A stretch of 64,000 bases of DNA, from assembly GCA_949775045.1 (NCBI GenBank), contig OX459108.1, positions 8,621,961 to 8,685,960 on the forward strand, read 5' to 3'. Shown in pieces: positions 1 through 11,071 of the stretch; positions within the stretch are counted from its first letter, which is position 1; the number at the start of each line of letters is the position of its first letter. The position numbers were made by a program, and so were the translations under genes. This DNA is from Metridium senile (Eukaryota > Cnidaria > Anthozoa > Actiniaria > Metridiidae). Below the pieces are notes generated by a model. The model searched no databases and was not told the origin of the DNA. It worked only from the letters and a program-made list of their open reading frames with translations.

Positions 1-96
1 GCCCGCGGTCATACTGAACGGACGCTTTGCATTGTGGGAATTTTTACAAGGTGGAGTGGAGACTGAAACGCCTCGAAGCGCGCGGTTTTTAATTAA

Positions 97-3000
97 GGTG
101 GCTCGAGGTAGTTTTGAATGGCGCACACATCCCTTTTTGAATTCGCAATTACATGATCTTACCTTCGCCCCATGAATGTGAATTTTACACCAAATGACAG
201 TCTTGGATGAAAGTTTTGAACGATGTTTTAATTATGCTAATCAAAGTTTCCATAGCAACGATAAACAACTTGTTTGTAAAATGGTTTTTCTTAAATATCT
301 TTTGAATTTGAGCTGATTGCAAAAAAACAATAAATGTGCTATAAACTACCCCGTTTAGCACATCAATTGGGAATGTTAGAAGAAAAGTTATCTGTTCGAT
401 AATGAATAAATCACGAAAACATTTAAATGTGTATTTTGTTCGCGTGTAAATATAAGCGGTCAAAACATTTCATAGGATGCAAAAATTATCATCTTAATAC
501 TGCAGAATGTTTCCTTGGACTTTCATTTAAACTCCCTGTGAACAGCTCTGGTTAATATGTAGGCAATGCAGAGATCGAGCTTTTTATTAAAATGACGTTT
601 TGCTTGACGTTTTCACTCTTTCATAACTACGATCACAATTACATATAACTCACACAAAAAACTAACGAAAATGAGTGATATCTTCGCAGTACAATTTTAA
701 ATATATAGTCAATAATATTGCAAAATTGTAGCCAAATCCATATGAAAGAACGCTTTTAAAAGTAGCGCCGAAGTTGAGGTACGAAAGTAGCGCCCGCCGA
801 GTGAAAACTTACTGCATCGAGGGTGACATCGTGTGTTTATTTCAGTGGCTGATTAACATGCAGCGAACAGTCTTAAATTCCTCTATGCACGCTTAGTCCA
901 CAGGAAGACCAAGTGTACAAGTTTCACATAAAGTACAATAATAAATCGGGCGTGTTAGTCCAGTCATTATACGGATTGACCCATCACTAATTGCAACAGA
1001 AGGTTTTTCTTCACAAGCCGACCTGGAATACCATCTAAAACAACATATTAAAAATCATATTGAATCTATGCAGGGGAACATCCTGAAAACCGCCTTTTTT
1101 TTGGTGGTAAGTTTTGTGCCGACATGAAAACGAGGCTCCAAGGGGGAGCCGCCATGTTTGTGTACTGTACATATTGTATGCTTGCTCGTTATTCATTGGG
1201 TTCCTGTGTTTCCATATTAGGAGAAGCGAATGTTTTATTATGTCCAATCAACAATCGAACTTTCAAACTATTCTTGTTTTGAATAATGAAATCTTCGTTT
1301 TCAATATTCCAAGTTCAAATCGATTAATATGGAAACAAATTTCGAAAACTAAACAATAGTGAGTTCTACGTGTTCACGATTCAGGTGTTTTGACTGTAAT
1401 AATGTGAGTACGCCAATTAGTACTTCATTTCAGTCGTTGAATTTGCAAATTATTTATCTACTGAAGAACGGATTAGAGAGGAGGGAGAAACAGCAAAAAT
1501 AAATAGAGAGAGAAAAGAGAGAAAAGAGAAAAAGAGGTAAAAAGAGATAATAATTTATTTATTTAATAATTTATTCTTTAGTTTTAAGAATAATACTTAA
1601 AATTCTTCGTCTATAAACCTGTCGTCCGTCTTACCTCCTTGAAATGTTGTTTTTGACATGCAAATTTAGCGTTTTTATGTGTTTTCTTTTTCTATTGCTT
1701 TGTGAACATCACCAAGATAGCAATGTTTCAAGGTTAGTAATCGGGGCAGCTTTTAGTTTTTTCCCGTTTCAAGTATATTTTTCGATGCTTTTCTGTGACA
1801 TAAAGAGAATGGTGGAATGAAACACGTGGCCATGTCCTGCAAAGGGCCTATTATTGAACTATAAGGTCTTATTGGCCTGATTAATATCGTAATATTATTA
1901 TTTGGGCCAATTTTATGCGAACAGCTTATCTCTGAAATACAAACTATGAAATGGTTCAAATTTGTACCATTTGCACTCTAATGAATAGCCTCAATAGCTT
2001 ATATCAGGGCTCGAGGAGGGAGAAATGGTCGAAAAATTAGGGAGGAGGGAGAAAAGCGGTATAAGATTTGGGAGGAAGGATATTTTAATCCCTGTTTCTG
2101 TCCCCTCCACACACGCATGAAATATGAATTACTGATTTCTAGTACTCCGGTGTTATTGATATGATTATGAAACAATTTTCGATCCTCAACAAATTTTAAT
2201 TTTAATATTAATTTTAATTTTTAGCTTACAGTGAGGATACTCGAACCGTGAACACTTGACTTTTTTCATGTTATTATTTTCTGGACCTTCTACTGCTTCA
2301 AAACTTCTAAAAATGAAGCAGTGAGTTCAAATACACTAAGTGTTCATAATAAATCTTATTTCTAATCTATTCGCTCATGGGATGTGGGTCACAAAAAGTA
2401 ACAAAAAAGTCAAAGTGTTCACGGTTGGAGCCAGTCCTCACTATAAAACGGCTATTAAATAGATATCTAAAGTATGATTTTTTTTATTTGTGATGATTGA
2501 TAGAATACCAAATTTTAAGTTTTCATTAGACTAAAAGAATCATCTACTTTTAGTAGTGTTGAACAATCTATTTTATACATTTTACTGAGCAAAAACCGGA
2601 GATAGCCTCGTTTAGTCATGTACAGCTAAGAGCGGCCACAGATAGCCTTTACAAATGCTATTTTTTGGCTACTTCCAAACTATGATTAATTCCATATGAT
2701 TTTTGATATGTTGTAGAGGAAGGTTTTCGGATGGGAAAAACGTTAAAAAACCTTCTGTTGCAATTAGTGGTGGGTTGGCCCATTTTTTTTCCGATAAAAT
2801 GACTGGACTATGCATTGAATGCTAGATTTTATAGTTTAGTGGAATTTGAAATATATTTCAAGCCTTAGTGAATACATCACGAAGAGTACGACCCATGTTG
2901 TAATCAAGCAGGAATGCGCGATGAGAATAAGAAAATTTAAATAATTACAATATACAAAAAATTATAATTAGGCTAAGCGTGCATAGAGGAATTTGACACT

Positions 3001-3773
3001 GTACGCTGCATGATAATTAGCCACTGAAATAAACACACGATGTCACACGCTCGATGCAGTAAATTTTTACTCGGAGGGCGCTACTTTCGTACTTCAACTT
3101 CGGCGCTACTTTTAAAAGCGTTCTTTCATATGGATTTGGCTACAATTTTGCAATATTATTGACTATATATTCAAAATTGTACTGCGAAGATATCACTCAT
3201 TTTCGTTAGTTTTTTTGTGAGTTATACGTAATTGTGATAGTAGTTATGCAAGAGTGAAAACGTCAAGCAAAACGTCATTTTAATAAAAAGCTCGATCTCT
3301 GCATTGCCTACATATTAACCAGAGCTGTTCACAGGGAGTTTAAATGAAAGTCCAAGGAAACATTCTGCAGTATTAAGATGATAATTTGTGCATCCTATGA
3401 AATGTTTTGACCGCTTATATTTACACGCGAACAAAATACACATTTAAATGTTTTCGTGATTTATTCATTATCGAACAGATAACTTTTCTTCTAACTTTCC
3501 CAATTGATGTGCTAAACGGGGTAGTTTATAGCACATTTATTGTTTTTTCGCAATCAGCTCAAATTCAAAAGATATTTAAGAAAAACCATTTTACAAACAA
3601 GTTGTTTATCGTTGCTATGAAAACTTTGATTAGCATAATTAAAACATCGTTCAAAACTTTCATCCAAGAATGTTATTTGGTGTAAAATTCACATTCATGG
3701 AGCGAAGGTAAGATCATGTAATTGCGAATTCAAAAAGGGATGTGTGCGCCATTCAAAACTACCTCGAGCCACC
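97..3773. mobile_element. TTAA-flanked DNA transposon with about 1-kb terminal inverted repeats
   Basis: The left arm (97 to about 1009) and the right arm (about 2745 to 3773) are inverted copies of each other. Both ends read GGTGGCTCGAGGTAG inward and abut TTAA (93-96 and 3774-3777), the target duplication of the piggyBac and Kolobok superfamilies. The right arm carries an extra stretch near 2820-2960. A 92-residue reading frame is mirrored in both arms (185-463 minus, 3407-3685 plus); it is lysine/phenylalanine-rich, matches nothing I recognise and is probably not a gene. The 1.7-kb centre has no transposase I can see, so the element is non-autonomous or gutted. Confidence 0.8.
1440..1600. 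repeat. purine-rich low-complexity tract
   Basis: An imperfect GAGAGA/GAAAAGA run inside the centre of the TTAA element, passing into a TTTATTTAATAAT stretch. A related GGAGGGAGAAA motif recurs near 2015-2055. No coding signal is seen. Confidence 0.6.
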
Positions 3774-3777
3774 TTAA

Positions 3778-5634
3778 ACCTGATAAAACACTCCTGCTCG
3801 TTTATTAAACTATACATAAAATAATAAAATAATGTGACTGGTTAGAAGGAAATAAGTAATATATGTCCAACTTGTAATGGTACCTTGCAACAGGATAAAA
3901 AGACACTCATATAGTACCTGTATTAATGGTAACCATTGTTTGTATAACAAAGTAGTTTACTGCTGGCTAAATATTTGAATGTCTGATTTGCCACTAAGTT
4001 GTCAAAGAATAAAAGTGTCAAATAAAAGATAAACCACTTATATCTTCTTACTTCTATCCTTAACCATGCACAAATTTCTAACTCACATGTACAACTACGA
4101 TACAACAACCTACTTCTACCAGCACATTCCCAACTAATATATATAATTACCTTTAATATGTTACACTCAATATGTTTTCAATTTGTCTTTAGAGGTAGTT
4201 ATCATGTTGATAACTCCACAGCAAGTGGACAATACTTTGTAGTTCCGAAGCAAATGGCCTCGCTATCGATAATAGATCGTTTTGCCCTTTTGTTTTCCAT
4301 TTATTATGTATGCACTGAATAATAATTCAACTTATTACTTATTAAATAGGCAATTTAGTTTACGAGAATCGTGTAACACATGATTGAAAAGCCAGCTCTT
4401 ATAAATTTCAAAATCATCTTTGCGTGCATGGATTGCTCATACTTGATTATGTAACTCCAAAGGTTTTAAAAAACCTGTCGTCCGCATTTACGCTTATTTA
4501 CAAAGCTTTTAGAATGATTAAAGTATTTACAATAGAGCGCATAGCCAGAAATTATCAACTGTACTCTCGCACTAGTCCCCGTTGCGTAGCTCGTTATGCA
4601 TCACTGTTACAAGAAAATGACCGTAGGGCACAATTAGACAAATTCAAAATTTCTAGAACAGTCTGGAAAAAAGTTGAACCTCGTACGTTGAAGGTGATGA
4701 TTCGAATTAAAACGAAATGCAGAATTTTGTTACCAAAGCTGAGTATTCATATTTCCTATTTGCATACAAACTTCAAAAATCCCTATATCACTTATACTAG
4801 AGTGTCGCTGTACATGCTAAGGTAAGAGCTTCTATTACAACAATACATGCCGGACTCAAAACGTTTTACCTCGTGTGGTGAATTTAGATACCAAAACTTC
4901 ACATTGAAAGTGTTTTTATCTTCCAAATCTCTAAAAATCATATTTTTCCCTTGTCGGAAACCGATGTTCACATCAGGAAAGAGCATAGGATAAAACTAAT
5001 TAATTCAGTTTTAAATTTTGAGCTTGACACATGTGGTAAATTTTGAGTGAAGCGCCTTTAAAAATCTCTAATTTTACACGATCCACACGATCCCGATGGA
5101 TCTTTATGATCACTGATTCCAGCTGATTTGGACTATGTGATCCCCGACGATCCCAGGCATGTGGTCCCTGATCCCACATCCCTCGTTACGAACCTATGAT
5201 GACTATGCTTGAGAAAATTATTCTACATGGATTAAGCGAGCAGCGCGCTTTTGTAGTCAGAGAAAAATAGATAATAGAGAATGTGAACAATTTCCCCAGT
5301 CGTTCAAACAGTAGATAAAATAATTACAAGAATGTATTATAAAATTTCAATACTCCTTCCTGAGGTAGGAAGGGCTTAGTACTACGTAAACAATGATTTC
5401 CTGTAGCCTCAATCGCAAGTAATTTTGTTTACTTTTGGGTTCTCATTTTTGAGAAGAAAGGCGACTTTCTGGGACGTTTTATATGGTAAAGAGCACATCA
5501 TTCTAGGTTGAAAACCGTTGAAAAACCAATTAGTGGCATGTTGGACAAAAATTTCGACTAAAATGACTGGACTATAAGAATAAATTATCATCTAAGGAAA
5601 TCTTTCCAATCGATCAGCGCAAATACAGCACATT
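3778..5634. other. intergenic DNA, no supported gene
   Basis: Single-copy-looking AT-rich DNA. The longest open frame (4424-4825 plus, 133 residues, basic) matches no family I know, has no clear splice or promoter context and may be chance. About 5065-5175 holds a loose cluster of GATCC/GATCCC words. About 5395-5580 resembles a piece of the TTAA element near 2745-2810 (both contain AAAATGACTGGACTAT), so it is probably a decayed relative. Confidence 0.5.
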
Positions 5635-5638
5635 TTAA

Positions 5639-6844
5639 GGTCGCCGAGACCTACTTTCAAAGTCCATTTTCTCGGTCTTTTCATCAAAAAAAAAAAGCTT
5701 ATACAATTGTTTTGCATAGTATAAGACGAACAGAATTGCAAATTTCTCAATTGTGGCACCTCGCCTCAACAAAATATCACATTTTACCTGGATATAAGAA
5801 GCTACTCAGCAGTCCAGCTTACAATAGCCACAACTGTCTTCTCTTTGTATCTGGGCGTTGATGAACAATTCTACTTGCAGTCGATGACAGAAATATAATT
5901 TGCATAACTCATGAAGTGAGAGAGCCAGTCAAATGACATTTAAATTAAAGAAATTGTCGACTAAAAGTCTCAAAATATAATCATTAAACAAAGGCTTAAA
6001 AAATCCCTACTTATTTGACTTTTAGGCTATTATATAAATTTGAGGAAATTAAAGAAATCGTCACCTCATAGTCTCAAAATATAGAGCGGTTTTCGTATGA
6101 CGGCAGAATATTCGAACGTTTCACAGTCATACGAAACCCGCTCTAATTATTCAAAAAAGGCTCAAAACACTTAATACATAAACTTCTCTGTAAACTTCTA
6201 GTAAACGTCGCGAATAAGAATAATGAATGGAGACGCCTAAGAAAAAAGTCCCTAACAAGAGAGGTCGGAAGGCCAATCTTTCAACTGTTTCAACACTTGA
6301 TGTAGGGTTTGCAGTTGTTCATTTTTAAAAAAACTTCTACGGTGATTCTGCCAATAGTACAACGATTTCAACAGAGAATATATTTAACGTTCCAGGAAGA
6401 TCTGGTGTAGGCAATCTCCCTCTTATATATTCCTGTTTAAAAGTCTATGTTTTAATTCTTATTGAGATTTGAGCAATGGAATTTTTATATTAATTTTGCG
6501 CGCAAAAATTTAAAAACGTTTGTAAAAAAACTTCCAAGGTCAATATTTGAATAAAACTGCTACAATATGTTTCCATATAACCAAATAACATTCTCTCAAA
6601 AAAATAAATAAATTCATCTTCTAAGTTTTGATTTATTGACAATTTAAGTGAAGCGTGTGCTTTTTAAAAAAACATTATTTCTCTTTATAGTTTCCACAAA
6701 TCGCACTTAAAATATGACTAGCTCAAACTTCAAAGTTTTGAGATCTATATGTGTAAATTTCGTAGAAATCGGACAAAGTTTAGATGCAAAATAATGCGTT
6801 ACAAAATTATGTTTATCCTGCAAAGTCAATACTACCGGGCCACC
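5639..6844. mobile_element. probable second TTAA-flanked element
   Basis: Its right end (GGTGGCCCGGTAGTA read inward) resembles the end of the 97-3773 element and abuts TTAA at 6845-6848. The left end GGTCGCCGAGACCTA abuts TTAA at 5635-5638 but matches only partly, so the left limit is less sure. The interior is AT-rich without a recognisable coding region. Its right TTAA is exactly where homology among the three tandem units begins. Confidence 0.5.
6082..6145. repeat. 64-bp foldback (TA-type miniature element)
   Basis: The arms TAGAGCGGTTTTCGTATGAC and GTCATACGAAACCCGCTCTA pair over about 19 bases around a 24-base loop. The ends read TAGAGCGG...CCGCTCTA, consistent with a TA-targeting MITE nested in the probable TTAA element. 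Confidence 0.6.
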
Positions 6845-7691
6845 TTAAATGACGAAAACTGACGAATTTGTCACACACCGAACTCCATGGTTTCTTTCAA
6901 GCTACGGAAAATCACACAATTTACGAAAAGGATCTTTTTTCAGCCGGAAAAAAAGATATAAGCCTATTTTCAAACAGAAATACAGTATACTGTTTGTCTT
7001 TAGAGAGCTAAGTGAAGTTAAAAAAGTATTAGCTGGGTTCAGGTTTCACCCTTTCATAAAAATTGCATGCATAAAAACTGATCATATAGAAGATTACACA
7101 ATACTTGATATCTCTATCCTTTGTAAAACATTCTACACTTTTCAAATCAGCCCTGAAAGAATGGTGTTGCTCGTCCAAAATGTAATTTTGGGCACGTTTT
7201 TCTTCAAAAGACTACCGATTTGATTGAAAGTGAAAATTTGTCGAAAAGACTGAAAAACGCATAAAATTTAATCGACAACAACTCTATGACAGCATAGTTA
7301 CATTTATTAAAATTTCCTACTTACAGAAAAGTAATTTCCATTGATAGTTTATCCATAAACTTGTTTTTAAAATCCTTTTTCGATGAACAAACTTTGTCGA
7401 TGACAAACTTTCCCTCAATTCCGCACGAGTGTTGTGTGACATGATGGCGTAAGCACAGTGTGTCTGTCCTCTTATTGATCACGGTAAATCAACCAATCAG
7501 CGCGCGAGGATTCACACAAGTGATGTAAAAATATATATATTAGAGTGACACAGAAATGTAGTTGTCAAGGACTGTCTGAAAAGCTTGCCCGCTAAAGGTC
7601 TGTTGCTATGGGGGAATTTGACACATGATTAATTGTTGCAAAATCTTCGACCGAGAAGGTTGCGCAATAATAGTAAGAACGGCGAAGAGTG

Positions 7692-7773
7692 TATAAAAGG
7701 TGGCCTGATAGTTGTAAAGAAGTAGAATAAGGGACAGTAGTGCCTTCGACAATTGTGGACAAGAAGAGACCAA
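7692..7773 (+). promoter_or_regulatory. candidate TATA box and noncoding first exon, unit A
   Basis: TATAAAAGG at 7692-7700 is followed about 75 bases later by a consensus splice donor (CCAA|GTAAGT, GT at 7774). A CCAAT word lies near 7491. The sulfotransferase ATG at 11072 sits just after a good acceptor (CTTGTTTTCCAG), so this could be its untranslated first exon across a 3.3-kb transposon-filled intron. The arrangement is kept in all three units. Transcript support is not visible, so this is inference. Confidence 0.35.
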
Positions 7774-8223
7774 GTAAGTAACAATAGGTAACTATAACGT
7801 AATCATAGATAAAATTGGGAACAATGTGATGCGCCTGACTGGCTTGCACGTTTTTAAGTTGCTCCGAATATTTGTTCGTTTTACCAAGTTATAATTTATG
7901 TTTATATAATACAGCCAAACCTTCAGAAGCGTTCCTATCTTCTTCCAAACTTGATTTGAAATTTGTTTTGAAATTTGCATAAATGAATCGAATTCTTGTA
8001 AGTTTCAAATTGCAGACTTCAACCGTCAACCGATAATGGTCCCGAAATCATGATCTGTGATCAATAACTGATAATGCTATTGTAATAGAATACTTTAGTA
8101 AGTATTTATAACAATATTTCTGTAAAATGTGACTATCTAGCTTTGCAATGTCAGAACAAACTATCGGTTGACGTCACGTAATCTATTGTTCACCTCGGAA
8201 CTTCCCGCTGACTTGCGACGAAG

Positions 8224-8712
8224 CAAGGGAGCACGGCAGACTGTTGTTTGTAGTTTGGATATATTCGTTCTTTTGAAGGTTTTAAATTACAACCATCTTT
8301 TCAAAGTTTTAAATTACATAAATGGCTTATTTCGTCAATCGACTGACCAGTAAAAATGCGGGCACAACTATCATTGCCGAGCGAGTCCCGTAGGGACGAG
8401 TAATGTACGAGTGTCACCCGAGAGTTGTAACTCCCCGCGAGCCCCCAAAACGTCTATTCTCGATTCGTGATTGGCTGATCATTCCACCGCTTCACTCCCC
8501 CCTCGTCCCTTCGGGACTCGCTCGCAGAGCGCCCGCATTTTTTCCTCGCTCGCAGGCGCGCCCGCATTTTTTCCTTGCTGGCGGATAGTCCCATTAATCT
8601 ACCAATTTAGCTGTTGATGTAATTTAAAACGTTGAAAAGATCGTTGTAATTTAAAACCTTCAAAAGATCGAATATATCCAAACCACAAACAACAGTCTGC
8701 CGTGCTCCCTTG
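8224..8712. mobile_element. TIR element with about 94-bp arms, unit A
   Basis: The left arm 8224-8318 and right arm 8619-8712 are near-perfect inverted copies starting CAAGGGAGCACGGCAGACTG. No target duplication is evident at the ends. Unit C holds an internally deleted version (44006-44254). In unit B the left arm (from 23055) is interrupted by two later insertions and the right arm is cut short at about 25836. Confidence 0.7.
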
Positions 8713-8725
8713 GTGAGTTGTACAG

Positions 8726-8787
8726 GCCCGCAAATGATCCCAGGCCCGCAAATGAACCCACTATAGCCGGCCCGCAAATGAACCCAG
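8726..8787. repeat. 44-bp minisatellite, short allele, unit A
   Basis: Built from CCCGCAAATGATCCCAGG and CCCGCAAATGAACCCAC plus TATAGCCGG. About one and a half units occur here and in unit C (44268-44329); unit B has roughly five (27871-28086). Confidence 0.8.
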
Positions 8788-9113
8788 TGCAGATAAAAGA
8801 AAATACGGAATCTGGCACCGAACTAAATCATAACAAATCTTGACAATAAAATTATCTATACTGCTACTATATGATACATTGTTGTTAATATTCAGTTATG
8901 AAATAATTACACAAAGATAAGCAACCAAGTGAGGGCTACTGGTTTATAAGTGTTTATCTTTTAAAAAACGCTCGTTCGCGATATGATACAAAAACGAGTG
9001 AGTAAAAATCATATCAGGCTCTAAACATGTAATAATTCAATACAACTCAATGTAATTAATAACCGATATAGCCATATGTGCTATATATTATATTATTTTA
9101 AATTTTTTTCAAA

Positions 9114-9129
9114 ATGAATGAATGAATGA
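9114..9129. repeat. (TGAA)n microsatellite, short allele, unit A
   Basis: About four ATGA/TGAA units, against about 9 in unit B (28411-28446, one interruption) and about 18 in unit C (44657-44728). Confidence 0.8.
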
Positions 9130-9185
9130 TTATATAATTAATAGGTAACTGACGATTCTTAAATTCTTTGCCATTTAACTAAATA

Positions 9186-10169
9186 CACTTTAGTTCTTGG
9201 TTCTTGTGACTATTATTACTAATTTTAACGGGCCAACTGGCGTATGAATTTTCCCTAGCTCAAACTAAGCGAAACAAAGATGATATCTAGCATTTCGAAT
9301 CATTTGTTAATGGAATTGTGACAAGGATTAATGGATTCATACCGGCCAGTTGTTTTCCCACGACTATTTCTGCCGTTTTCATTTAATTTACTTAATTTAA
9401 ATATGTAAGCAACAATAAAAATAACGTTTTTTTTCTACTGATTTCTTAATTCGCTGATAATTTGGGTGCTTGTTTTGTATTTTGCCGTAGAGGTCATATG
9501 GCAAGACATTCTATAAATAAAATGACAAGTCGTCACCTGTCCCCCTCCCCATGTCAAACAATGTTCAATTACAGTATATCTGTGTTACCTCTACGGAGTT
9601 CGTCCAAGTAAAATAACATAGAAAATATGATTACAGTACAGCGACTTTTCGTTAGCCTGATTGTCAGAGCGGGCCTGGGTCCTACGCTATCGTTTGGCGT
9701 AGGACCCAGGCCCGCTCTGAAAATCAGGCTACTTTTCGTACGTGCGGGTTTTCCCTGGCAGGAATCAATAAGCACATGTCACAAATCCACTTTAACAACT
9801 TTCGTTAAAAATATTAAAGCGAAGAATTGGAAGATTTGCATCATACAGGTTATCAGTTACATAAACACGACTAATAGACACTGACTTTAAAATAGGGCTG
9901 TCCCATTATCATGGAACTCATGATAATAACTCATGCATGACAAAACAGCTTGAGCTCATGATAAACTTTGGATCGCAAAAATGTGTTTACAGCGTTTCAC
10001 TGCGGGTTTTGTTTTAGGCAAAAGGTGAATAAAAATTTGAAAAAACCTTTAATTCGAAATGCTAGATATCATCTTTGTTTCGCTTAGTTTGAGCTAGAGA
10101 GAATTCATACGCCAGTTGGCCCGTTGAAATTAGCCGTAATAATAGTCACAAGAACCAAGAACTAAAGTG
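9186..10169. mobile_element. TIR element with about 115-bp arms, unit A
   Basis: The left arm begins CACTTTAGTTCTTGGTTCTT and its inverted copy ends at 10169. Both arms include the words GGGCCAACTGGCGTATGAATT and GATATCTAGCATTTCGAA or their complements. No transposase is visible. It contains the 79-bp foldback at 9653-9731. Orthologous copies lie in unit B (28503-30135, enlarged by a nested insertion) and unit C (44785-45768). Confidence 0.7.
9653..9731. repeat. 79-bp near-perfect foldback, unit A
   Basis: The arms TAGCCTGATTGTCAGAGCGG and their complement enclose a 9-base loop and pair through a GC-rich core around GGGCCTGGGTCCTACGC. The ends read TA...TA, consistent with a TA-targeting MITE. 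Shared by unit B (29627-29705, one arm mismatched) and unit C (45252-45330). Confidence 0.75.
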
Positions 10170-10435
10170 GAAGATCTAGTTGGTGCAAGAATTTTTACTC
10201 GGCAGCAGCCTTGTGCAGGAAATTTTTTTGGTAAAAATGCAAAGACTTGTGTGGCGATTTTGGCTTGCACAAATAATTTTTTTCAAAATCTTCCAATCAT
10301 TTTCAGATTTCAAATGCTCATATCTCAAAAAGGAGAGGCCGACGTCAAGAAATATTAAGTACACTTATTATACACCTCATGTACAACAGATTTACAAAAT
10401 ATCATGAAGGGCGTCAGGTGCACTTTAACAAATTT

Positions 10436-10557
10436 ACGATAGTTTCTTGTGGTATGTCCTCTTATTTACCACGGTTGGCGCCAAGTCGAGTGCCGTCCAC
10501 AGCAATTTAGACGATGAGACGGCGCCAACCGTGGTAAATAACACAAGAAACTATCGT
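10436..10557. repeat. foldback element, unit A
   Basis: The arms ACGATAGTTTCTTGTGG and complement continue into TTACCACGGTTGGCGCC and complement. The right arm in unit A has lost about 13 bases that are present in unit B (30382-30513) and unit C (46035-46166), where the arms are about 47 bases. Confidence 0.75.
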
Positions 10558-11071
10558 GAATATTTTTTTTAACACATTAAAAATGAGCAAAATAGTAACC
10601 GTGGTATGTACTCTTATTTACCACGGCTCTCGACCAATCAGAAAGCGAGAAAATTATCAAATGTGTGTTATTTACATACTGAGATTTACGCTAAAAAATT
10701 CTATCAGACAAAAATCGTCCTTTCACAATTCAGAGAATTCTTATTGGTCATACGGGTCTTCACTAGTCAAAAATATCGTACAACCAATCCGATGTTGGTT
10801 TTTCTTCTCTTATCATCAATTTATTCATAACATATTTTGGTTGTACGTGTTTGATTTATATCAGTGACCAAAAACGAGATGTTGTTGTCGTAGATATAAA
10901 TACAAATATTTCTTTAAAAAACGTGCAATAAATCACAAATTAAGTCTATGTAACCGACATCCTTTGCAAGCTTTAGAGTGTGGACTGTAGCTCCGGCTGC
11001 GTCAACGATGTTTGAAATAGGTGTACATTTACAGCACACCTAATTGTTTCATGCTTGTTTTCCAGTAAAAC

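Noticed and set aside
185..463. 92-residue protein mirrored at 3407-3685
   Set aside because: Lies in both arms of a foldback transposon, matches no family and lacks promoter context; kept only as a note.
4424..4825. 133-residue open frame
   Set aside because: No recognisable domain, start context or splice pattern; a chance frame is the simplest reading.
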